Of a stretch of 64,000 bases of DNA, positions 45,019 to 54,491 are shown piece by piece. A model generated the notes under the pieces. The model was not told the DNA's origin and searched no databases. It was given only the letters and a program-made list of their open reading frames with translations. The number at the start of each line of letters is the position of its first letter. Positions within the stretch are counted from its first letter, which is position 1. Position numbers and translations under genes: made by a program. Origin of the DNA: Puccinia triticina (Eukaryota > Basidiomycota > Pucciniomycetes > Pucciniales > Pucciniaceae); assembly GCF_026914185.1 (NCBI RefSeq), contig NC_070575.1:3617001-3681000 (forward strand), read 5' to 3'.

Positions 45019-46307
45019 TTGTACTCGTTTCGTTTTTGAGAGAGTAGCCACATTCCTCCTATGATCTTCTCGTCTGCCGGAGGGGGAATAAGTTCGCCAG
45101 TGTCATGAAATGTGAGTGAACCAAACTCCTTGCACATGGCGGCTTCCCACAATGACCTTTCATTGGCGTCTTGCAGCGCTTTGTCCACAGCAACCTGATC
45201 GACTAGAGCAATGAAGTTGACTCGTTCGTCTTCTCCTTGATGTGTATCTTCTGGATCATCTTCATCGTCACCATCGTTGGACTCATTTCCAGAGGGAATA
45301 ATGTTATCCGTGGAAATCTTACTGCTAATTTCCTTGGGAGCCTTGTCACCCGGATTCCGAACCACATACTCCCAATTTGGCCTCCAAGATTGAGTCGGGA
45401 TTTTGATCAATTCCTTTAGGGTTGGTACCCACTGAGTGTTGGACAAGCGAGTATTTGGGGGACCAGACTTTTGCACTGGTGGATTTTTACTCGTTGTGGG
45501 TTGGCATGCAGTTGATGTTGATGGAGGAAATGAACCCGGAAATTGAGGCGTATTATTTACGGAGGATGATGGGCCAGGTATGCCGGCTCTGGATTTTTCG
45601 GTTGCTTGACGAACAGGAGTTGAGACCGAAGCTGGTTGAGGCATATGTGCGTCTGAACGACTGATGGGCTCGTTTGTAGATTCACTTGATGAGGTACTAT
45701 GTTTGAATGATAGCGCTGGCAACGTGACATAATCAGAAGTATTGTACGAGTCCTTCGTTGCAGTTGGTAAGTCATTTGCAATCTTTTTTGATAAGTACAG
45801 ATCTGCCTTCTTCGGAGGAGCAACTTGAGTGTAGTCACGACTGAGTATGACACGACCAGTTGAGCAATCCAGGAACCTCATCGCATCTGAGAATGGTTCA
45901 AAGCCTAGACAAGTCATTCGCACTCCTGCTGGTTGAATTTTTGAGTTGGCTTTTCTATGTACGAAAGTCTGCGCTCCAAACGGTATGAGATCCGTAAGTT
46001 TTTGCTGAGGTTCAATTGCCGATTTAGCTTCAACTAGGATTTCCATAGGAGTCGACCAATTCATTGTCTTGTGAGGAGCATTGTTAATGAGTACTGTCGA
46101 ATATAACACTGCTTCATGCCAGTAACATAATGGAACATTTGATTGTGCCAAGAGACAGCGCATCTTCACAAGCAGTGACTGATTGAATCGTTCAGCAACA
46201 CCATTTGTTTGAGGAGAATATGGCGCGCCTCGTTCGAGTGTCATTCCAAGAGATTGAACATGAGACAAGAAGGATTTAGAGCTGAATTCCGAGCCGTGAT
46301 CACTGTG
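45019..46307 (-). pseudogene. Copia C integrase second half and RT start
   Basis: After the MITE the frame continues with S-D-H-G-S-E-F-S-S (catalytic Asp block), P-Q-T-N-G-V-A-E-R-F-N-Q-S (catalytic Glu block) and a long Ser/Pro-rich linker. It then reaches the RT N-terminal block A-M-C-K-E-F-G-S-L and ends G-M-W-L-L-S-Q-K-R-N-E-Y-N, where copia D is inserted. There are no stops in this stretch. Confidence 0.9.
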
Positions 46308-46687
46308 TACACCACGGGTGCAACAAAATATTTGGAAAACCAGTTTGATTGGTTTTCAGAATATTTTTTTTAATTGAGTCCGGACGTCCTGAAGAACGAG
46401 TCGGACTAACCATTTTCAGATATTTTTAAAATATTTCTGGAACCACCTGAGGTGGTTTTAAAAATATTTTGGAAACCAATTTGGTTTGAAAAATATTTCC
46501 AGAACCATTTGAAATGGTTTTGGAAACCATTTGGATGCTCCTTCTCTCACGGTACGGTTTTTGGGACCTTTTTGGCAACGGAATTTGTCCACAAACCAGA
46601 TTCAGACCAATTTGGTTCTGAAAACCACTATCCAATCAATTTGGTTTTGGTAACCATGACAAAAACTTTTGGTGCACCCGTGGTGTA
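46308..46687. mobile_element. MITE with TA duplication in copia C integrase
   Basis: The element runs 46310-46685 (376 bp) between TA dinucleotides. Ends are CACCACGGGTGCA and its complement. The interior holds repeats of GGTTTTGGAAACCA / GGAAATATTT type. Removal with one TA rejoins copia C as A-Y-L-H-S-D-H-G. No coding capacity. The class is unclear; the CAC...GTG ends and TA TSD resemble the large element at 53923-63356. Confidence 0.85.
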
Positions 46688-48395
46688 GGTACGCTGGATA
46701 TTGATTGAGTTTATTATGAATTTCTTCAAAGTATTCCAGCAATTTCCCTTCTACTTTGGTTTTAGATTTGACCACAAAAATTCTCACGTATCGACTGAAA
46801 TCATCCACAATGCCCAGTATATACTTGTGATTGTACTTCGATGGGGTATTGATTTCCATTGTGTCGAAATGCAGTTTTTGAAAAGGAAATGTAGCGGAAG
46901 GAATGTGATTAACATGGGGGGCTCTTTTTAGTTTGACAGCACGACACACATCACAATTCCTTTGAGCGTTTAAGATATCGGGAGTGACTTTTATACCGAT
47001 CTTATCCAGTGTGATCTTCAGGTATTGATCGGAGGGGTGACCTAATAGGACGTGCCAGTCTTGTCGATCAGATGGTGAAATCTGATGGTGTTGAACAGCA
47101 TTGACATAGGTGTCTTCGCTGTGTCCGATATATAGCCGTCCGCGCCGTTTGAATGATTTCACGATGGAACTCCCACGTTTCAGTAAGAAAAGGCCTTCCT
47201 TGTGTACCACTCGCAGCCCGTGATCCTCCGCTTGCGCACATGAGAGAACATTGACGCTTGCTCCAGGAACATAAAGTACTGGGGAAATATGCATGTCGCC
47301 GAGCTTAAGTGTTCCAGAATGCGTGGCGAATAATGGCGAGGAGAAAGTGGCTATTTTCTTGTGTGGGATTGGCTTCGCGTCAGACAGCATGCTCAGATTA
47401 CATACAGCTGATCCTGTGGCCCCCGTGTCAAAGATGAGTTCGGTATCCTTAACTGCACCCGAAGTCATGATCGTTTCCGGATCTATGTCAATATGGAACC
47501 AAGAGTCACCAGCGTCTTGGTCATTCGATTGCGAAGTCGATGCATGCTGTTGATGATCATATACCATGCGAATCGACGGAGTTGAAGAACCTTGTGCAGA
47601 ACTGAGAGCTCGTTCAAGATTTGCTAATCGCTGCTCCATTGTTGAGTTCTGATTAGCATGCGTGTGAAAAGTTGGTGCTACTCCACGAAAGCCTCCACGT
47701 CCTCGTGATGAACCGCGTCCGCCGCGAGACGATCCAGAACTTCCATTCGACTTTCCTTTTCCTTTTGAACCAGTCATGTTGATACTGTCTTTGTCCCCTC
47801 CTCTTCGGATATGCTCAATTCCGATACGATCGGTAACGGTCTGTAAATCAAACTGTTTGACATCGTAGAGATTTTGGACCAGGGACGATAGTTTCTCGTC
47901 GTTCTTAATGCTTCGGAGAAAGAAGGCAGCTGACAATCCAGTGGAGATTTCCATGAGCTCTTTGTTGGATGCCGTGAGCACGAGAAGTTCCGTGTTGAGA
48001 TTTTTGAAAGCCGAGATGTGGGTTTGTAACGAAGAGGATGGTTCGTATTCCAGGGATAGAAGTTCGAAGAGTTTTTCACAGATAACTACGATCGAGTCTT
48101 TACCGCATGCTCTAGCTAGAGCGTTCCAGGCGTCTAAGAAGGTACTGTGTGCTCGTATTTCTGGGTGCAAATCCTCGCACACCGTACTCAAGAGAAGAGA
48201 GATAGCTCCTGAGTTCTTCTTCTTGTATTTTTTCGCCAGCGGCTTCTCGTAGTAACTTTCTTCGAATAAAAAGTCATCGCCTCGTCCATTGAGATACTGT
48301 TCTAGATGATAACACCAGGCGGCATAATTCGTTCGATTAAGTTTCTTTATACGAATTTTGCTCGGTGAGATCGAATCATCGGAATCGGACGACAT
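46688..48395 (-). pseudogene. Copia C gag, protease and integrase first half
   Basis: An ATG at 48395 opens a frame with a UBN2-type gag (N-Y-A-A-W-C-Y-H-L, F-L-D-A-W-N-A-L). An RGG-rich segment (G-G-R-G-S-S-R-G-R-G) stands in place of a zinc knuckle. Then come the protease L-I-F-D-T-G-A-T-G-S-A, the integrase zinc region (W-H-V-L-L-G-H-P, C-D-V-C-R) and the first core Asp (L-H-F-D-T-M). It has no internal stop before the MITE at 46685. About 72 bases separate the start from the 5' LTR. Confidence 0.92.
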
Positions 48396-48445
48396 TATCT
48401 TTTCGTATAGTCTGTATCTGTTTTTCTATCTCTGGCGGCTGTGCT

Positions 48446-48467
48446 AATTAATTGACTCTCGCTACCA
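48446..48467 (-). promoter_or_regulatory. Copia C primer binding site (initiator tRNA-Met type)
   Basis: On the coding strand TGGTAGCGAGAGTCAATTAA follows the LTR directly. TGGTAGCG is complementary to the CGCTACCA end of eukaryotic initiator tRNA-Met, the usual copia primer. Confidence 0.75.
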
Positions 48468-48758
48468 TGTAGTTTATCGAGATCTTATTTAATTGCACGC
48501 TCTTAAAAAACCAGTAGTAGTAAAAAACTGTACACAAAACAAGTTAATAAAATGTTTGATTGAATATAAATAACAATGTGTATTTGAAGAGTTTTTTTAC
48601 CTATGCGAGTGCAAGTTAAATGTGACGACAGACTGTTTGAGATGGCGAGACTTTGAGGTTGGGAAACTATCCTCCTCCCCCTGAATGCTTATCCCTGGAT
48701 AAGTTGACGTTCACGGATGCTATCGATTGACACTTGTATCGATACCGGGTTTGAGTTA
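48468..48758 (-). repeat. Copia C 5' LTR, part before the pogo element
   Basis: It matches 37925-38215 with few changes (TATCGAGATC for TATCAAGATC, CCTGGATAAG for CCTGTATAAG). The LTR is split at TA by the pogo element and resumes at 51830-51961. Confidence 0.9.
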
Positions 48759-51700
48759 CAGTCGGACCTCTCTAACCGCATACCCCTCGGTGGAAAGGAT
48801 TTGTTATGCGGTTAGAGGGGTTATGCGGTACTAGAAATTGTCTGTCTAAGTGCATATGTATGCCCTTAGAAAACCTGTCAAACCACATAAAATTATGTGG
48901 TTTGACAAGTAATCTTGTTTTTTATGGTTCTAATAGAACGGTACCAATCAGACAAGAAGATGTTATTTTTTATGTTTTCTAATAGGCATTTAAGTGTAAT
49001 GAAGTTGAGAAAAAGACGGGTAGAAGAGCTTGTTTACTACAAGGGATTAAAAAAATTGGTGATGCTGGTTTGAACACCATTAAAATGAAGATCGTTTAAT
49101 ATTTTTTGATGATATTTTTCTAAAAGATTGCTGAGCTTGTTTGCTTCTGGATTATCTTCGCAATCCAAATACGAAAGAGACTTGGAGATTATACTCGCCA
49201 TTTCTTTTTTTGATGGTCGCACAGTTGGGATTTCTCGTTCATCGTCGGAATCAGGAATGCTATTGTCATCTTCTTGCGCTTTAACGAAGTCGAAAATCTC
49301 TTCAGTTGTCCAGATTTTTGTGACAACATCATCCTCGCCCACCGGGTTAAGCAGATTCTCGATTGACATGCGATTGGCCGGTAGAACTAGGCCGATCGAC
49401 TCTAAAGTATTCAGCTGAGATGATATAAACGATTCGGCTTGTTCAATCTCTTTGGTGCTGGAAAGAGAACATATTCAGTCTCCAGTTAAGATATGTATCA
49501 AGATATTTAAATTGATTGATGCTTACATTTTTTCTGCACAACCATTAGATTGCTGCTCAGTGATTTGAGTTTTTCCCCAGCAGTTTTTAACTGTTTGACT
49601 CGAGACACTTTGCCAGGCCTTCTTGGCCATCTTCATTGCGGTGAGCTGGTTTACAGTGAAAATGTCTTTCACTGGAGTCTTGATGGACTCGGTCTCATCA
49701 GAAAAAATTGTGATCGTTCGTGAAATAGCTTTTTTGCGATAGTAAGACTTGAAACACTTGATGATTCCAGCATCTAGTGGTTGGACATGACTGGTGAGGT
49801 TCGGAGAAAAAAATTCAACTCGGATGTTTGATACACCGCCTTCTGGAATGGTGTGACCGCTGAAGTTGTCTAGCAAGAGCAGAATGTGTCGTTGTTCTTC
49901 CTTGAGCTTAGCATTCCACCTCTTTAACCAGTTTTCAAATATTTCCGATGTCATCCAGGCACTTGAATTGAAGGCATAATCGTACCCGTAGTCGCGCGCA
50001 TCCTTCTTCAAAAAGCATCGAGGCCGTTTTGCTTTTCCAATGAAAAGTGGATCGGTCTTCTCACTTCCGTCAGCATTGCATGTGAGAGCAATGGTCATCC
50101 GGGTCTTGTTACCTTTAACGCCGTGAGTTCTATTGAATGCGAGACCGGTATCTGGTGGCATCCTAAAAAGATAACAAGAGTTAACAGCATGCACAAGACA
50201 AATGTTAAGCAATTCAAGCTACACAGAAAAACATACAAGTAGAAGAGACCTGTCTCATCCATGTTAAAAATATCCTTCAGCTGGAATTTTGAGGTAATCT
50301 CCTTCATTCTCTCGATCTCCTTCTCAACAACACTGATATCCACCGAAGCAGCCTCGCCGTGTTTTCGGTACGCTCTGATTTGATGGCGATTCTTGAAAGA
50401 GTCCAACCATCCCGAGCTTAAATTGAGCCAATCGTTGGACAGTATTCCGGCTAGACGAGCGAAGTCTCTCCATTTTTCTTTGATAATTTTGCCTGTTACT
50501 GTTAAGTTGAGATGCATTGCTTGCTTCAGCCATTCAACCAGAGCAGCTTCCACCTGAGGATGCGAGATTGTGCGAATCCTTTTGCTGGCGGGGTTGCTTG
50601 TTTGAGAAAACTTTGATCTTATATTTTCTTCGTCCTTCAACCACTTCGAAATCAGTGGTTGTTTTATCTTCAGATGCGGATAAACGGTCAAAAATGTAGA
50701 GCAGTCTTTGATTGGTTCTTGCCGTTTTTATAGTGCCAATCAAGCACTTCAACCTTCTCATTATAGCTAGCATTACTAATCTTAGAGTTTGTTGTGGTTT
50801 TGACATCTGCTTTGCGTTTCTTAGACAAAATAGCAACTTCTTTCGAGGCAGAGTTATCGCTTCTTGTTTCCTTATTCTTTCCGGATCGCTTTTCCGCGGT
50901 GTTATTTGTCTTCTGCTTCTTTGCTTCTTGTTTTTCGTCCTTTTTATTTTTATCTTTCTTTTCTTCCATCGCAGCTAAGTTCTTGCAGCAGAAATCAAGT
51001 ATTTTGACAAACGTGCTGACTTCGGTCGACTCAAGAGCAGTAGAATTGCTAATGGATGTCGGAAGTGAAGATATCTTATTGATTAGTAACTCGCCATCGA
51101 CCAGGTTCCCTTCACCGTCCATCCATTTCTCCTCCTCTTCTGTTATCAGTTCGCCATTCTTGAGTTTTGAACGTAGTTTATCCTGTTTCTGTTTGTATTG
51201 AGCCTTCATTGTTTTGAAGCTTGCTTCAATGAAGTCTAACCGAATGTCTTCCAAGTTCTTTGTTGCATCGTTCACGCTTGGTCGTTGAGGCAAGTCGTGG
51301 GCATAGAGTGTATTGCCAACGCAGGAAAGATGAATCAAAGCTGGACTGTCTTTCAAGAGCTCTAAAAAGCTATCAACAGATTCGGTAGGCATGATGTGGT
51401 ACTTGATTATTTACGGAGTGCTTAATGCTTGATCTGAGGTCTTTGGCAGAATAAAGTGACTCAGGGTGACTCAGGCTCGACTGGAGACCATGTGGAATTT
51501 CATTATGTACATACATACAAGAGCCGTGACGGCTTGCTTTCCCTTTCAAAATGAATGCTTTCTTGTATAATTGCCATCCATTAGGGTCACAGGCATGAAG
51601 GGAAGCCATCAAATATCTCATGATACAATTTTTTTTGTGTGAGAATATATGCACTTAGACAGATAATGTTCCTTATTTTTTGCAAAAAAAAGTATGTGGT

Positions 51701-51829
51701 ATGCCGTTATGCGGTATTCCCCAGAAATTTGCAAATTTGGCCCGCACCAACTACGGTGGACCAAAATCAGTATGCGGTACAGGAGGTTATGCCCTTAGAC
51801 AAGTATGCGGTTGAGGAGGTTCGACTGTA
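48757..51829 (-). mobile_element. Tigger/pogo-type DNA transposon, TSD TA
   Basis: The element runs 48759-51827 (3069 bp) between TA dinucleotides. Its inverted ends are CAGTCGGACCTCTCTAACCG and CAGTCGAACCTCCTCAACCG. Subterminal copies of the TATGCGGTT word occur at both ends. It encodes one transposase gene on the minus strand and lies in the copia C 5' LTR. Confidence 0.93.
49037..51392 (-). pseudogene. Pogo/Tigger transposase gene with introns and one frame break
   Basis: An ATG at 51392 opens an acidic, lysine-rich N-terminal part. The psq-like HTH start (V-L-D-W-H-Y-K-N-G) is followed by a one-base frame change in a five-base T run (coding strand, about 50688-50692). The frame then continues V-Y-P-H-L-K-I-K-Q-P-L-I-S-K-W with the CENP-B-type HTH and the first catalytic Asp in N-M-D-E-T-G-L-F-Y. 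An intron (about 50236-50163) leads to P-P-D-T-G-L-A-F. The second Asp is in L-L-L-D-N-F-S-G-H and the third in V-Q-P-L-D-A-G-I-I, giving a DDD triad. A last intron (about 49524-49456) joins an acidic tail ending N-F-F-N-P-L at 49037. If the T-run shift is an assembly error the gene may be intact. Confidence 0.9.
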
Positions 51830-51961
51830 TGATGATGTTCTTGCAGGACTTTGACTTTTTGGCTCTTGTTGGTTCGGTTCTAGTTTTTTCTGCCGCTTAG
51901 AATGTGCTCGAACTCAGGTTTCATTTCTTCATGTGACATGTGACAGACATTTCATCTAACA
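51830..51961 (-). repeat. Copia C 5' LTR, part after the pogo element
   Basis: It matches 38216-38347 with few changes (for example GCTCGAACTC for GCTTGAACTC) and ends CATCTAACA before the ACTAC duplication. Confidence 0.9.
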
Positions 51962-51966
51962 ACTAC

Positions 51967-52272
51967 TGCTTCTCCCCCGGCCAAAGAAGAACTAATTGAA
52001 CGCAATACATAGAGTAGAACTCTCCCTTGGACCGAGGAAGGACTCTACTCGCAGTTGATTAACAAGGACAGGAGAGATGCGAGTAATAGAACGCTAGACC
52101 TCTCCTGTCCAAACACTGGCCCCTCTGTTAACCCCATTTTTGGGTATATTAAAAATAACTTTAAAGTTATTTTGCACTTTACCGCGCTTTAGCCGCGCGC
52201 TACATCGCACCGTGCTCTGTCGCCGGCGTAGCTAGAGGAGTATTCATACTCTTGGCATCACCGAGCCTGACA
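51967..52272 (+). repeat. Chromovirus 3' LTR, second part with internal deletion
   Basis: It continues the LTR after copia C and ends CCTGACA before AAATG. Compared with the 5' LTR it lacks about 433 bases (28936-29368 there), including the candidate TATA box. About four single-base differences are seen in the remainder. Confidence 0.9.
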
Positions 52273-52385
52273 AAATGTGTGATTATGTCAGCCAACTTTG
52301 AAAATTTTCAAAGCCAGGATCTCACATGCAGCTGGAAGATCCACAGACTTCAGACAACCAGAACCACACCCCAGATAAGTTCTCC
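52273..52385. repeat. Family X right arm (X4), second part
   Basis: It continues the X4 arm after the chromovirus: GAAAATTTTC, CCAGGATC and GATCCACAGACTTCAG match X1 near 5350-5400. It is cut at about 52385 by hAT transposase sequence. Confidence 0.65.
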
Positions 52386-52394
52386 CCAACTGAA

Positions 52395-53922
52395 TGTTTT
52401 TTTATTTTATCCAGTTCTGCGCCATTGCAACCAAATTGAGGAAGTCGTCAAACTCAAAGGCCAAATTTGTTCAGCTTTGTCAAGAACATAGATGCCAGAA
52501 GCCTCAAAACGTTGAGCAGGATGTCCTGACTTGGTGGAACTCCACATACCTGCAGCTGTCAAGCAATGTCGGATGCAAGAATGCTATGTAAGTCTATTTA
52601 CCAATGCCGCAGGGATGAAGCAGACTGAAATATGTTTTATTGCAGTATTATGTGGCAGTGTTATAAACAGTTTTTTTAACCTCGCAAAAACCATGTGAGC
52701 CAGCAAGACTTTGACTTGGCGGCGGACCTGGTGCAGGTCCTTAAACCGTTTTATGAAATGATGCTTCAAGTATCAACAAAAGCCTCACCTTGGGTGGCCG
52801 AAGTGGTAATCTTCATTGTTCAAATCACAGTGGGCCTTTCAGCTGTAATTGCAAGAGAAGATCCAGTTTACCCTCCTGCATTACAAAACACATGCCGGGC
52901 TGGGCTTTGCATTACAAATAAGTACTATTCCCTCACCAACTGTTCACCCATTTACAGAATAGCAATGGGTGAGTTGTTTTTCTCCTTCCAATCTAATCTT
53001 TTTGCTTTCATCACAGTAATCTTTTCAAAACTTTCAGTTCTCCATCCCTATTTCAAGGACGAATACTTCAAGCTGGCCAAATGGCCTAAGCAGGCTAAGA
53101 GCATCCGCATCTGTTGCTAAGTTAGTCTGGACTAACTAGCTCAGATTACGGGCAGAGTAGGCTAATCCGAGTGGCCGGCCGCATCAGTGTAGATTGGGAG
53201 GTCCGAGGCTGTGGGAGATTATGTGATTAGGTGCCTGTATGGTATGTGTTTGGCACCTAAACACATAGAGTTCATGCCATTGAGCATGATGCATATGCAT
53301 TTCAGAGGTTAGTCCAAGGACTAGTGGGGGCTAGATTTATACCCCACTAGCTCCAAACCAAGCTCTGGGTCAAGTTGATCCCTGGTTGATCCAACCCAAT
53401 GCGGTTGCGGGGTCGAACTAAGTGCCCTAATCCGGGCTAACTTAGTGCCCGGTGCGGATGGTCTAAGGCTTGGATTGATGAGGCAATCAAACTCACTCAC
53501 AAGATGTGCCGCAAGTGGTACCTCAAAACCCGACCAAAGTCCCAAAACATCCAAATAAAGTACCAGCAAAGGTAAAAACATCTCTTGATTTCTAAAAATC
53601 ACCAAGTTAACTAACCAAATCCTCTTTCAGCCCCAAGCAGGTGTCCTAGCAGGACTCGGTGCTGCAATAGCAAGGTCCGCTGAAGCGCCATGACACACGT
53701 CTCTCTGGTGGCCTGTATTTGAACAATGGCAAACCAATCAATGGGCTCCAGTGGTGGGTTGAGCAGAAGCAAAGCCAAAATACCCACCATGGCCTCTTAC
53801 AGATGGCTCTTCATTTCCTGTGTTGCCCAGGTAGGAAAAACTCAATCTTTTGCAAATACAGAAAACAAAAAACTGACCTGTTGTCATAAAATAATTAGCC
53901 ACAACAGTTGATGTCAAGCGTA
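52395..53922 (+). pseudogene. hAT transposase relic, main part (split by two elements)
   Basis: D-V-L-T-W-W-N-S-T-Y-L-Q-L at about 52520 is the hAT core block (normally T-R-W-N-S-T-Y), and L-V-Q-V-L-K-P-F-Y-E follows. Further on, P-A-L-Q-N-T-C-R-A-G-L, Y-F-K-L-A-K-W and the hATC dimerisation block G-L-Q-W-W (about 53749) are in order, separated by likely introns. A MITE splits A-K/A-W-I-D-E-A-I, and the 9.4-kb element splits V-D-V-K-R/F-S-F-G. The N-terminal BED finger is missing and several frame changes occur, so it is dead. Confidence 0.8.
53096..53466. mobile_element. MITE with TSD TAA, PIF/Harbinger-like (relative of 642-989)
   Basis: The element runs 53099-53463 (365 bp) between TAA duplications. 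Ends are GAGCATCCGCATC and, from the right, GACCATCCGCACC. Removal joins the hAT frame as K-Q-A-K-A-W-I-D-E. It has no coding region. Confidence 0.85.
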
Positions 53923-53934
53923 CACCCGGGGAGT

Positions 53935-54240
53935 CCTTGATCGACGAGGATATCTCGAGGAATCCTCGTGGATTCCCCGTAGTGCCCCCGCGCGAGGCTG
54001 GACCAGCGGCTGCTGGTCCACACGTTCACGTGCTCTCCACCAAGTGGATCACGGGGGCACCTCGTGATGGCCCCGAGGATTCCACGAGAGCCTTTGGCTG
54101 TCCGTGGAATCCCCGAGGACTCCTCGTGATAGCGACGGCAGGGTTGGGCTGACGGATCAATCACCAAGCCCCAGGTGGTCGCCTCCCCGAGGAATCATCG
54201 TGATCCCGACGGGCGGGTCGAGCCCACGGATGGCAGCGAT
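53935..54240. repeat. Left subterminal repeats of the two-gene transposon
   Basis: Variants of CGAGGAATCCTCGTGGATTCC occur at least five times in both orientations (near 53955, 54060, 54078, 54110, 54190). Such clusters are where CACTA accessory proteins bind in known systems. Confidence 0.6.
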
Positions 54241-54491
54241 GGCTTGAAGGGTGGAGTCCACGTGGCTAATCAGTCCATCGCATCCACCTTTCGCCGGCCT
54301 GTGGCTCGGTTAGGCCAGTTCGCCTTGGCGGAGCGGATTAAATCCGCTGGGCATACATGTCACCGCATGTGGTACCGCCGGGGTACCACGCGCTGCATTG
54401 CAAATCTAATGGCCGTGATAGAGAGAGAAAACTAGCAGATAAAAGAAATAAGAAAAAAAACTAATAATAAATGTAACAAGAAAGAGGAAAA

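Larger units (their letters stand above)
37920..51966 (-). mobile_element. Ty1/copia element C inserted in the chromovirus 3' LTR
   Basis: The element is 37925-51961 between ACTAC duplications, coding on the minus strand. Its LTRs are 37925-38347 (423 bp) and 48468-51961 (423 bp plus a pogo element). The two LTRs differ at about five positions by eye. Copia D and a MITE interrupt the coding region. All copia domains can be found once the inserts are set aside, with two in-frame TGA codons remaining. Confidence 0.92.
28353..52277 (+). mobile_element. Chromovirus (Ty3/gypsy), complete but interrupted, TSD AAATG
   Basis: The element runs from 28358 to 52272, flanked by AAATG (28353-28357, 52273-52277), with TGTCAG...CTGACA LTRs. 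About 9.9 kb of it is native; the remainder is copia C and its inserts in the 3' LTR. Order: 5' LTR, PBS, leader with extra ORFs, gag-pol with integrase and chromodomain, PPT, 3' LTR. One in-frame stop and leader frameshifts make this copy defective. Confidence 0.9.

Noticed and set aside
54175..54435. 86-residue ORF near the left end of the large transposon
   Set aside because: It is embedded in subterminal repeats and lacks any motif; the accessory gene on the other strand ends just beyond it.
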